DNA from: Agrobacterium vitis
GTDB taxonomy: Bacteria; Pseudomonadota; Alphaproteobacteria; Rhizobiales; Rhizobiaceae
DNA length: 64,000 nt
Assembly (NCBI RefSeq): GCF_014926405.1
Contig: NZ_JACXXJ020000005.1
Location: 1,431,001-1,495,000, forward strand
Reading direction: 5' to 3'
A program made the translations under genes and the position numbers. This document shows, piece after piece, positions 18,416 through 26,350 of this stretch. Position 1 is the first letter of the stretch, and each line of letters opens with the position of its first letter. A model generated the notes under the pieces. The model was not told the DNA's origin, did not search any database, and saw only the letters and a list, made by a program, of their open reading frames with translations.

Positions 18416-20416
18416 TTAAGCCAGCTTCCTGGCCGCCCGCTTGCGCTTCACATCCGGCGGTGTGGCCTCATCGACCAGGTTGGAGATGGCCTCATCCAGC
18501 GTCATCGACACCTGATCCTGGCTGCCGAGCCGGCGGATATTGACCGTGCGTTCTTCCGCCTCGCGCTTGCCGCAGACGATGATGACAGGCACCTTGCCGA
18601 CCGAATGCTCACGAACCTTGTAGTTGATCTTCTCGTTGCGGAAATCGGTTTCCACTTCGAGACCGGCATCGCGCAGCTGTTCAGCTACGTCGCGGCCATA
18701 GTCGTCAGCCTCGGAGGTAATGGTCGCCACGACCACCTGCAAGGGCGCAAACCACAGCGGCATGTGACCGGCGAAATTCTCGATCAGAATGCCAAGGAAC
18801 CGCTCCATCGAGCCGCAAATGGCGCGATGGATCATCACCGGCTGGGTCTTTTCCGAATGCTGATCGATATAGAAGGCACCGAAGCGTTCCGGCAGATTGA
18901 AGTCCACCTGCGTCGTGCCGCATTGCCATTCACGGCCAATCGCGTCCTTCAAGGTATATTCGAATTTAGGACCGTAGAACGCGCCCTCACCCGGTAGAAT
19001 GCCGGTCTTGATGCGCCCACCGGACTGCTCTTCGATGGCCTTCAACACTTCGGTCATTACGCTTTCGGCGCGATCCCAAAGCTCATCGGAGCCAACGCGC
19101 TTCTCCGGGCGGGTCGAGAGCTTGACCACCACTTCCTTGAAGCCGAAATCCTCATAGACCGACAGGATCAGATCGTTGATGCGCAGGCATTCCGCCGCCA
19201 TCTGCTCTTCGGTACAGAACACATGCGCATCGTCCTGCGTAAAGCCACGCACACGCATCAACCCATGCAAGGCGCCAGAGGCTTCGTAGCGATGGACGAG
19301 ACCGAATTCCGCAAGGCGAACAGGCAGTTCGCGGTAAGACTTCAATCCATGCTTGAAGATCTGCACGTGGCCAGGGCAGTTCATCGGCTTGAGCGCAAAC
19401 ACACGCTGATCGGCCTCCGGGTCATTCGGATTGGTAAACGCATGGGCGGATTTCACCGCAAACATGTTTTCCTGATACCAGCCCCAGTGCCCCGAGGTTT
19501 CCCAGAGCGATTTGTCCAGCACCTGCGGCGCGTTGACTTCCTGATAGGTATTGGCCAACCGGCGGCGCATATAGGCGGTCAGCGACTGGAACATTTTCCA
19601 GCCCTTGCCATGCCAGAACACCACGCCTGGGCCTTCTTCCTGGAAATGGAACAGGTCCATTTCGCGGCCCAGCTTGCGGTGATCGCGCTTTTCGGCTTCC
19701 GCCAGGATATGCAGGTAATTGTCGAGCTGTTCCTGCTCGGCAAAGGCTGTCCCGTAGATGCGCGTCAGCATCGGATTGTTGCTATCGCCGCGCCAATAGG
19801 CACCGGCCACCTTCATCAGCTTGAAGGCCGTGCCGATCTGGCCGGTGGAGGCCATATGCGGTCCACGGCAAGGATCGAACCAGTCGCCCTGATAATAGAT
19901 CTTGATATCCTGATCTTCAGGAATCGCATCGATCAGTTCGACCTTGTAGGACTCACCCTTGGCGGCAAACACTTCGCGGGCCTTTTCACGCGACCAGACT
20001 TCCTTGCGGAACGGCTGATTGCGCTGGATGACTTCCTTCATCTTCTTTTCGATCTTCGGCAGATCATCCAGCGTGAAAGGCTCTTTGCGGGCAAAATCGT
20101 AATAGAAACCGTTTTCGATCACTGGGCCGATCGTCACCTGCGTATCGGGCCACAATTCCTGCACCGCTTCGGCGAGAACATGGGCCGTATCGTGACGGAT
20201 CAACTCCAGCGCCCGTGGATCGGTGCGGGTGACGATTTCGATCTTACCGTCAATGACCGGGTCGGCGAGATCGCGCACAACGCCATCGAGCGCAATGGCC
20301 ACGGCCTTCTTGGCCAGCGACTTGGAAATCGATTCGGCGACATCACGACCGGTCGCGCCAGCCGCGAAGCTGCGCACGGAACCATCGGGAAATGTAAGGG
20401 AAACGGTGTCGGACAT
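18416..20416 (-). CDS. thrS: Threonine-tRNA ligase
   Basis: ThrRS charges tRNA-Thr. The 666-residue protein has an N-terminal TGS domain ([12 protein letters not shown]), the editing domain with [12 protein letters not shown], the class II catalytic core with the zinc Cys in [12 protein letters not shown] and motif 2 [23 protein letters not shown], and a C-terminal anticodon-binding domain ending in [10 protein letters not shown]. The ATG has GGAG 10 nt upstream. An upstream in-frame ATG is not supported. Two small hairpins in the leader (20461-20523) may end upstream transcription or attenuate. Confidence 0.97.
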   Translation of the reverse strand: MSDTVSLTFPDGSVRSFAAGATGRDVAESISKSLAKKAVAIALDGVVRDLADPVIDGKIEIVTRTDPRALELIRHDTAHVLAEAVQELWPDTQVTIGPVIENGFYYDFARKEPFTLDDLPKIEKKMKEVIQRNQPFRKEVWSREKAREVFAAKGESYKVELIDAIPEDQDIKIYYQGDWFDPCRGPHMASTGQIGTAFKLMKVAGAYWRGDSNNPMLTRIYGTAFAEQEQLDNYLHILAEAEKRDHRKLGREMDLFHFQEEGPGVVFWHGKGWKMFQSLTAYMRRRLANTYQEVNAPQVLDKSLWETSGHWGWYQENMFAVKSAHAFTNPNDPEADQRVFALKPMNCPGHVQIFKHGLKSYRELPVRLAEFGLVHRYEASGALHGLMRVRGFTQDDAHVFCTEEQMAAECLRINDLILSVYEDFGFKEVVVKLSTRPEKRVGSDELWDRAESVMTEVLKAIEEQSGGRIKTGILPGEGAFYGPKFEYTLKDAIGREWQCGTTQVDFNLPERFGAFYIDQHSEKTQPVMIHRAICGSMERFLGILIENFAGHMPLWFAPLQVVVATITSEADDYGRDVAEQLRDAGLEVETDFRNEKINYKVREHSVGKVPVIIVCGKREAEERTVNIRRLGSQDQVSMTLDEAISNLVDEATPPDVKRKRAARKLA

Positions 20417-20460
20417 GTTTAAAGGCTCCTGATCCAGTCCCGCCAACCAATGCGGGTGGT

Positions 20461-20523
20461 AAAAATGACCGGCGCAATTGGCCGGGATTGAAGCGGCTGA
20501 ATACTGAAATTCGTCTTTTCAGT
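20461..20523 (-). promoter_or_regulatory. Two hairpins in the thrS leader
   Basis: On the minus strand the first hairpin is ACTGAAA (20517-20523 with 20503-20509). The second is CCGGC/GCCGG (20481-20485 with 20469-20473), followed by TCATTTTT. The second has terminator form but a short stem. They lie between the DUF2267 stop and thrS. Confidence 0.35.
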
Positions 20524-20528
20524 AAAGC

Positions 20529-20963
20529 TTATTCCGCATGGATATCGAAGCGCCAAAACCTGAGCGCCTCAGGCGAAACGCTTTGCAGAAAAGCCTTAAA
20601 GCCAGCTTCATCCACGTGACGGCGCAAAACCGTGACTACATCCTCTATCGCATCAGGCGTCGAGAGATTGTGATTGTGGCGAAGCGCCATGACTTCCGCC
20701 ATCATCTCCTGGGGCGAGTTGAAGGGCAAAACGGGTTGATGACAATCCCAATGGCTGACGAACAGCGCTCTTGCACCAACAGAAAGCAGATCCGCAAAGG
20801 CCAGACCCTGCGCCACAGTCAGGCGGCGGCGAAAGACAAGCAAAACAGCTTCCAGCGTCGTATAGGCCCTGTGCGTCGTCCCCAGCATGGCTTGGTCTCG
20901 CACCTCGACCAGAATACTCTCAAAATCACGAGATGCCTGACGGTATTCTTCCGGTACCGTCAT
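20529..20963 (-). CDS. DUF2267 domain protein
   Basis: The 144-residue product fits the DUF2267 family: EYRQASRDFESILVEVRD, then RAYTTLEAVLLVFRRRL, ALFVSHWD and a C-terminal VVTVLRRHVDE, all helices of a small alpha-helical domain. The function of the family is not established. The start ATG overlaps the yidD stop as ATGA, so the two are translated together, although a functional link is not known. Confidence 0.8.
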   Translation of the reverse strand: MTVPEEYRQASRDFESILVEVRDQAMLGTTHRAYTTLEAVLLVFRRRLTVAQGLAFADLLSVGARALFVSHWDCHQPVLPFNSPQEMMAEVMALRHNHNLSTPDAIEDVVTVLRRHVDEAGFKAFLQSVSPEALRFWRFDIHAE

Positions 20964-21346
20964 GAAACATGCCCTGAAGGATGCTTGCGTCCAAACGTCC
21001 ACAGGCTCCAGACCTGCCAAAACCGAAAGCGGGCGCCAAGGGTATGCGGCACATCATCCACGCCCCAGGTGCCGCCGGGGCCGCAGCGCCCGACCCGAAA
21101 CAGGGTGAGCCAGCCGCCACTCCACAATCCATGGCGGGCGATGGCCTCGTAGCCATATTCCGAGCAAGTTGGAGAATGGCGGCAATGACTGCCCACCAAG
21201 CTGGAGAGCGTCAACTGGTAGAGCCGGATCAGCCCCATGCCCAACATCCGGTCCGGTGTCTTGCGAAAAGGTCCGTGATAATTCCGGCCTCTGTGGCGCG
21301 GCCTTTCGTCCTCCTCATCGTCGAGGTTTTCGCAGTGCTGGCACAT
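20960..21346 (-). CDS. yidD: Membrane protein insertion efficiency factor YidD
   Basis: YidD assists insertion of inner membrane proteins near YidC. The 128-residue protein has the family core GLIRLYQLTLSSLVGSHCRHSPTCSEYGYEAIARHG, seen here as RLYQLTLSSLVG followed by CRHSPTCSEYG and a C-terminal RVGRCGPGG. An N-terminal extension of about 40 residues is acidic then basic (CQHCENLDDEEDERP) and carries a CxxC pair. In most bacteria yidD sits beside rnpA and yidC. Here it is with an IscU-like gene and DUF2267, as in several Rhizobiales. Confidence 0.92.
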   Translation of the reverse strand: MCQHCENLDDEEDERPRHRGRNYHGPFRKTPDRMLGMGLIRLYQLTLSSLVGSHCRHSPTCSEYGYEAIARHGLWSGGWLTLFRVGRCGPGGTWGVDDVPHTLGARFRFWQVWSLWTFGRKHPSGHVS

Positions 21347-21359
21347 CGGCGAGACAATC

Positions 21360-21803
21360 CTAGCCAGCCAGCGCCGATTGGCGGGCCTCGACCTGATCGA
21401 GACAATCGCAGAGCGCATCCAGAATCAGCATAGTTGAGGCATGGCGGGCCTTGTAATCCTTCACAGGCATCAGGTAGCGCAGATCCTCAAACCGGCCTTG
21501 CGGCCCCTCGCCGCCTTCCTTCAACATATCAAGCATATCGGCCCGGGCCTTGCGGATCTCCGTAAAACTGGCGCCCACCACATGGCGTGCCATGATCGAT
21601 GCAGAAGCCTGCCCCAGCGCGCAGGCGCGCAATTCCTGCGAAAAATCAGTGACTTTATCGCGGTCCACAGTTACAAAAGCCTTGAGACGTGAACCACACA
21701 AGCGGGAGTGCTTTTCAGCCACGGCATCGGCATTGCTCAATGCACCGACGCGGATGATATTGCCGGCAAATTCCAGGATTTTGGTATTGTAAATATCATC
21801 CAT
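21360..21803 (-). CDS. IscU/NifU-N-like iron-sulfur scaffold protein
   Basis: The 147-residue product resembles the NifU N-terminal/IscU scaffold family, which assembles [2Fe-2S] clusters before transfer. It begins DDIYNTKILEFAG and carries conserved cysteines in RLCGSR, RACALGQAS and ALCDCL. The first site has CGSR instead of the usual C-G-D, so the cluster-coordination details may differ. The start is taken at MDDIY, with GGAG 12 nt upstream, and not at ATGs further up. It heads the scaffold-yidD-DUF2267 operon and is divergent from folE. Confidence 0.85.
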   Translation of the reverse strand: MDDIYNTKILEFAGNIIRVGALSNADAVAEKHSRLCGSRLKAFVTVDRDKVTDFSQELRACALGQASASIMARHVVGASFTEIRKARADMLDMLKEGGEGPQGRFEDLRYLMPVKDYKARHASTMLILDALCDCLDQVEARQSALAG

Positions 21804-22075
21804 CGCCAAACTTTGCTCCAAATGCCCGCCCATACGCAAAAACCGACCTGTTGGATTATCCATATTTACGCAACACTGTGTCGCGTTTTGGCGTATGTCG
21901 TGATTGTGCGGGTTCTCTATATATCACATCGTATGTCGGTGTAGAAACATCAAGGCGAAAACTTTGAAACACGCCCACGAGGATTGGACTTGCCATTATG
22001 GCTCGAATTACGCAATTAAAGCCTGGATCGTCGAAAAGGGCTTCTGCCAGTATGAGTGACCGGGAGAGTAATGGC

Positions 22076-22681
22076 ATGGATGCCACAGTGAAAAAAATGT
22101 CGCCTGAAACGTCCCGCCCCAGCCGCGAGGAAGCCGAAAACGCCGTGCGCACATTGCTGCGCTGGGCTGGCGATGATCCGAGCCGGGAAGGCTTGCTCGA
22201 CACGCCAAAGCGTGTTGCCAAAGCCTATGGCGAATTGTTTGGCGGCTATAATGTCAATGTCGAGGACGTCCTCGGCACGACATTCGAAGAGGTTGGCGGC
22301 TATAACGACATCGTGCTCGTGCGCGACATCCCGTTTTTCTCGCATTGCGAGCATCACATGCTGCCAGTGATCGGCAAGGCGCATGTCGCCTATTTGCCGA
22401 ATGGCCGGGTGCTGGGCCTGTCGAAAATCGCCCGCGTCGTCGATCTCTTCGCCCGCCGCCTGCAAACCCAGGAAACCATGACGGCGCAGATTGCCGATTC
22501 CCTCGTTCAGTATCTTCAGCCACGCGGCGTTGCCGTCATGGTCGATGCCGAACATATGTGCATGGCAATGCGCGGTATTCAGAAATCCGGCTCCACGACA
22601 CTGACAACCACCTTTACCGGTGAGTTCAAGACCGACGTCGCGCAGCAGGTACGTTTCATGACCATGGTGCAAAACCGCTGA
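22076..22681 (+). CDS. folE: GTP cyclohydrolase I
   Basis: FolE converts GTP to 7,8-dihydroneopterin triphosphate, the entry step of folate synthesis. The 201-residue protein contains the zinc ligand motif [11 protein letters not shown], the pterin-site [17 protein letters not shown], and [11 protein letters not shown] with the second zinc Cys. The start has GGGAGAG 7 nt upstream. Upstream in-frame starts exist but give an unrelated basic extension. hisI follows on the same strand after a 95-bp gap. Confidence 0.96.
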   Translation: MDATVKKMSPETSRPSREEAENAVRTLLRWAGDDPSREGLLDTPKRVAKAYGELFGGYNVNVEDVLGTTFEEVGGYNDIVLVRDIPFFSHCEHHMLPVIGKAHVAYLPNGRVLGLSKIARVVDLFARRLQTQETMTAQIADSLVQYLQPRGVAVMVDAEHMCMAMRGIQKSGSTTLTTTFTGEFKTDVAQQVRFMTMVQNR

Positions 22682-22776
22682 TCGCCTCAGCGCTTGCCGC
22701 ATCGCCGTTTTGATGGAATACAATGAAGCACTGCATTGCTGCGGTGCTTTATTTTTGCTTTTTGCGGATGGATGGA

Positions 22777-23235
22777 ATGATCAGCTTTGCAGCTCCTTCG
22801 ACGGACAAAACCCTTCTGGAAGGCGCTGGCCTGTTGACGCCAAAATTCGATTCTCATGGCCTACTGACCGCCGTTGTGACTGACAACCGCGATGGCGAAC
22901 TGCTAATGGTTGCCCATATGAATGCCGAGGCCCTGGCGCTGACCATCGAAACCGGCCTTGCCCATTATTACAGCCGCTCACGCAAGAGCCTCTGGAAAAA
23001 GGGCGAAAGCTCCGGCAACATGCAGAGCGTCAAGGAAATTCGCGTCGATTGCGATCAGGATGCGATTTGGCTGAAGGTCGAGGTGTCCGGCCATGACGCC
23101 ACTTGCCATACCGGTCGCAGATCCTGTTTTTATCGCTCCGTTCAGCTTGCCGATGGCGAGGCGAAAATGGTGATTACTGACGACCACAGGCATTTCGATC
23201 CTGCGCAGGTTTATGCCGGCCAGGACCAAAAATAG
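22777..23235 (+). CDS. hisI: Phosphoribosyl-AMP cyclohydrolase
   Basis: HisI opens the adenine ring of phosphoribosyl-AMP, the third step of histidine synthesis. The 152-residue single-domain form (no HisE fusion) shows [29 protein letters not shown], the metal site DCDQDA and the zinc motif [11 protein letters not shown]. An in-frame ATG three codons upstream is also possible; both follow GGATGGA. Placement after folE is common in alphaproteobacteria. Confidence 0.95.
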   Translation: MISFAAPSTDKTLLEGAGLLTPKFDSHGLLTAVVTDNRDGELLMVAHMNAEALALTIETGLAHYYSRSRKSLWKKGESSGNMQSVKEIRVDCDQDAIWLKVEVSGHDATCHTGRRSCFYRSVQLADGEAKMVITDDHRHFDPAQVYAGQDQK

Positions 23236-23537
23236 ACATTTGCTATTTTAAACATCAAAAAGTCTTTACAGAAACGCTTTGGTAAACAAGGCGGCGCAGA
23301 CTACCCCGGAAATACCGCATTTGAAGGCAGAGTAAATCTGCTGCATGCTCTCAAAACAGAGTTGGTGGACATGAAAATGCGGGCGGGCGTTACGACGTCG
23401 ACGGGCACTTGAAGCATGCCGTACATGGCAGCGCCGTGCATCGGACGTGATGCACCACTGTATGGTTTCTGACCTGAGCCAACGGCGGCTTTATGCAATG
23501 CAGTTGGGGACTGTTCGGTCGAAAGGGTGTTCTGGAA
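23236..23537. other. Intergenic region hisI / patatin gene
   Basis: About 300 bp with no convincing gene, hairpin or repeat. It likely holds the promoter of the patatin-like gene. Short frames here have no Shine-Dalgarno site. Confidence 0.4.
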
Positions 23538-24488
23538 ATGTTGAACTGGAATTTAAGAGGTCAAGGGGCCGGTCGGTCCGCAAAGCCAGGAAACCCATCG
23601 GGCGGAAGCACTGTCGCCGAATTGCCACCGCCGGTCGTCAAGCCTAAAATCGCGCTTGCCCTTGGTGGTGGTGCTGCCCGTGGCTGGTCACATATTGGCG
23701 TTTTGCGCGCGCTGGATGAGGCTGGCATCGAAGTCGGCATGGTAGCGGGAACCTCTATTGGCGCGCTGGTCGGCGGCTGCTATCTGGCGGGAAAGCTGGA
23801 CGAGCTGGAGCAATTTGCGAGATCCCTGACCGTCCGGCGCATCGCGGCCCTTCTCGACCTGACCATTGGCGGCGGCGGCCTGTTGGGCGGCATGCGCCTG
23901 ACGAAACGCATGCAGGAACACCTGGAAGGCCTGACCATCGAAGATCTGCCGCAGCCCTTCGTGGCGGTTGCTTCCGAACTGACGAGCGGCCACGAAGTCT
24001 GGATCGATGGCGGCAATCTGGTCACTGCGCTTCGCGCTTCCTACGCATTGCCCGGTATTTTCGAGCCGGTGCGTTGCAACAACCGGACGCTGGTCGACGG
24101 CGCGCTGGTCAATCCCGTGCCGGTATCGGTCTGCCGCTCCTATGAGCAGCCGCTGGTGGTGGCGGTTAACCTCCACTACGATCTTTATGGTCGCTCCGCC
24201 GTGGTCAAGCACAAGGTCGGCCCGATCGGCCCGGATACCGGCGCGGTAAAACAGCCGAATCGGCTGGGGCTGACCGGCGTGATGGTGCAATCCTTCAACA
24301 TTATCCAGGACCGGATTTCCCGCGCCCGGTTGGCAGGCGATCCGCCCGATCTGGCGCTTCATCCGCGTGTCAACGATATTGGCCTGTCGGAATTCCACCG
24401 CGCTGGTGAATGCATTGCACGCGGCTATGAAGAAACCATCGCCCGTATCGCTGAAATCCGCCGGATGCAGGAAGCTGTGATGCGATAA
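23538..24488 (+). CDS. Patatin-like phospholipase family protein
   Basis: The 316-residue protein has the patatin serine hydrolase core of the bacterial RssA/YchK type. The oxyanion glycine loop is LALGGGAARGWSHIGVLRAL, the nucleophile elbow AGTSIGALVGG, and the catalytic Asp is in VDGALVNPVP (DGA instead of DGG). It has no signal peptide, so it acts in the cytoplasm or at the membrane face. The natural lipid substrate is unknown. The start used is the ATG before LNWNL; another ATG 15 codons upstream is open. An inverted-repeat element follows the stop. Confidence 0.87.
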   Translation: MLNWNLRGQGAGRSAKPGNPSGGSTVAELPPPVVKPKIALALGGGAARGWSHIGVLRALDEAGIEVGMVAGTSIGALVGGCYLAGKLDELEQFARSLTVRRIAALLDLTIGGGGLLGGMRLTKRMQEHLEGLTIEDLPQPFVAVASELTSGHEVWIDGGNLVTALRASYALPGIFEPVRCNNRTLVDGALVNPVPVSVCRSYEQPLVVAVNLHYDLYGRSAVVKHKVGPIGPDTGAVKQPNRLGLTGVMVQSFNIIQDRISRARLAGDPPDLALHPRVNDIGLSEFHRAGECIARGYEETIARIAEIRRMQEAVMR

Positions 24489-24494
24489 AGCATC

Positions 24495-24525
24495 GGACCG
24501 AAATATGGAAACCGGTTTTCGGTCC
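24495..24525. repeat. REP-like hairpin element, copy 1
   Basis: GGACCGAAA (24495-24503) and TTTCGGTCC (24517-24525) flank a 13-nt loop containing AACCGGT. The same arms and loop length occur at 45460-45498, directly after another gene's stop. This marks it as a dispersed intergenic element. Confidence 0.75.
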
Positions 24526-24658
24526 AAAGCTGTGGTGGCATTCTCTCCCCTCACATAAAAAAGCCTGCCCGGACAAACCAGGCAGACCCACTATTCACGC
24601 AGAGAACTGGCTATTTATCGCGGAATGTCCGCGCCCAAAACCAGGCACGACACCGGCC

Positions 24659-25093
24659 TTATCCAGCGATATAGGCCTTGATGTGCTCGGCCTCCAGCTC
24701 CACCTCACGGATGCGTTGCTTGACCACGTCACCGATCGAGACGATGCCAATCAACTTGCCGCCATCTTCCACCGGTACGTGACGGAAGCGTTTGCTGCTC
24801 ATCATTTCCATCAACTGGTTGACGGTGGTCTCTTCGCTACAGCGAAACACATTGGCGGTCATGGCTTTGGATACCGGCATGGACAGGGCCTCGACCCCGC
24901 CTTTACCGATGGCCGATGCGAGATCGCGCTCCGTGAAAATCCCGACGATCCGGTTTTCCATGCCGACAACCACCACCGCACCGATCTTATTGTGATGCAA
25001 GACCTTGGCGGCCTCGGCCAAACTGACCGTCGGACCAACCGTAATCACATCACGACCTTTTTCGCTGAGAATATTCCTTACTGTCACAGACAT
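24659..25093 (-). CDS. CBS-pair domain protein
   Basis: The 144-residue protein consists of two CBS domains and little else. The first (about 10-65) has TVSLAEAAKVLHHNKIGAVVVV and GIFTERDLA, and the second (about 75-135) has VNQLMEMMSSKRFRHVPV and GIVSIGDVVK. Such stand-alone pairs bind adenine nucleotides or NAD-type ligands as energy or redox sensors for a partner. The first 10 bases overlap the end of the rhomboid gene upstream, so the two are co-translated. Confidence 0.9.
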   Translation of the reverse strand: MSVTVRNILSEKGRDVITVGPTVSLAEAAKVLHHNKIGAVVVVGMENRIVGIFTERDLASAIGKGGVEALSMPVSKAMTANVFRCSEETTVNQLMEMMSSKRFRHVPVEDGGKLIGIVSIGDVVKQRIREVELEAEHIKAYIAG

Positions 25094-26022
25094 ATGCGCC
25101 TCCTCCTGGCAAATCTCCGGGCATTCAGGATTGGGCGCCTTTCCTCCTCCCGGATCGACGCCCCCTGATCAGGAATGCTGCCTGCATTTGCTAGAGAACG
25201 CAACCAATTGGATGCATCGACACAGCTTTTTTTAATCGTCCGCCGTTTTTTGCCCGATTGGGCGGCGGTCAAACAGCGCAAACCCAGAAAACCCAGGGCG
25301 AAACCACCCAGATGCGCGTCCCACGCGATGGCCGCGCCCGGATCACCAACCAGCGGAATCCCGAATGCGATGATCACGTTGCCGGCCAGGAACATGATAA
25401 TGAAGACAAGGACGGTGCGCTCAGACAGGCTGGCCAACACGCTCAACCGGGGTGGCAAGGCATCCTGTTCGCGCAGCCGCAGTCCGGAGCGTCCGGGGCC
25501 GAAGGCAAACCGGCAGGCAGCTCCCATCAGGCCGGAAATGACGCCGGAAGCGCCGATCAACAGGCTTGCATCCCCCCAGTTCAGGCAGACATGCGCAACA
25601 GCGCCAGCGGCTGACGTCGCCAGCCAGAACAACCAGAACCGCACTGCGCCAATGCGGCGCCAGACCGGCGTGCCGAAGGCTGCGAGCCAGAGACCGTTGA
25701 AGCCGAGATGCTCGATACTGCCATGCAGCAACGAATAGGTGAACGGTGTCCACAGCCAGGCCAGATCCTGGTTGGAAAAATCATAGACATAGCGCACCGG
25801 CGAAAAGCCGAATTCCACCATGATCCAATTGGAGATTTCATCAGACAGAATCCAGCCGGTCAGGGCATAGATCATCACCAGCAGCATCAGCGCCAGAAGA
25901 ATGCCGCCCGGCATGTTGAACACCGGTTCGCGTCCACTGGTCGCCGGATCGAGTCCCTCGCCCAGCGGGTCGTCCCCATCTTCAGGCTCGCGGTCCCATT
26001 GCCCCTTCGGCCTGTCGTCCAT
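25084..26022 (-). CDS. Rhomboid family intramembrane serine protease
   Basis: The 312-residue inner-membrane protein has an acidic cytoplasmic N terminus and about six transmembrane segments from residue 38. The rhomboid motifs are present: YSLLHGSIEHLGFNGLWL in the second helix, the catalytic serine in GASGVISGLMG, and the paired histidine in DAHLGGFALGF. A basic C-terminal tail follows. Rhomboids cleave substrates inside the membrane; the substrate is unknown. It overlaps the CBS gene. Confidence 0.92.
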   Translation of the reverse strand: MDDRPKGQWDREPEDGDDPLGEGLDPATSGREPVFNMPGGILLALMLLVMIYALTGWILSDEISNWIMVEFGFSPVRYVYDFSNQDLAWLWTPFTYSLLHGSIEHLGFNGLWLAAFGTPVWRRIGAVRFWLFWLATSAAGAVAHVCLNWGDASLLIGASGVISGLMGAACRFAFGPGRSGLRLREQDALPPRLSVLASLSERTVLVFIIMFLAGNVIIAFGIPLVGDPGAAIAWDAHLGGFALGFLGLRCLTAAQSGKKRRTIKKSCVDASNWLRSLANAGSIPDQGASIREEERRPILNARRFARRRRICL

Positions 26023-26350
26023 GCATCTCTATTCCTTGTGACCCGTGAGCATCAGCATATAGCGAGAGATCGGCAAAAGGAAATGCAGGAGATCGCCGCT
26101 GTCAGAAAACTGTTGCACACAGACCTTAAGCAATCGCCAGCAAGACGGCTTCAGTCCACCAGACCGACGATTGACACGGAAAATTCACAGCTATTAATCT
26201 ACCACCTTGACGAATAACGTCCGCCGCTGCGCGCACATCTGCGAAAGCCCAGAAAACACAGCCAGAAAACTCGGCAGATCAGCAGCAAGCTCTCGTTATC
26301 GCAGGGTTTCCGAAGCCCCAAGAGCCAAAGCCCCAAGAGAAAGGCCATCC
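26023..26350. other. Intergenic region rhomboid / acid phosphatase
   Basis: This 328-bp divergent gap contains a possible sigma70 promoter for the phosphatase (TTGACA at 26171-26176, TTAATC near 26194), a weak PHO-box-like site at 26099-26116, and a direct repeat of AAGCCCCAAGAG at about 26313-26339. No gene is supported. Confidence 0.4.
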
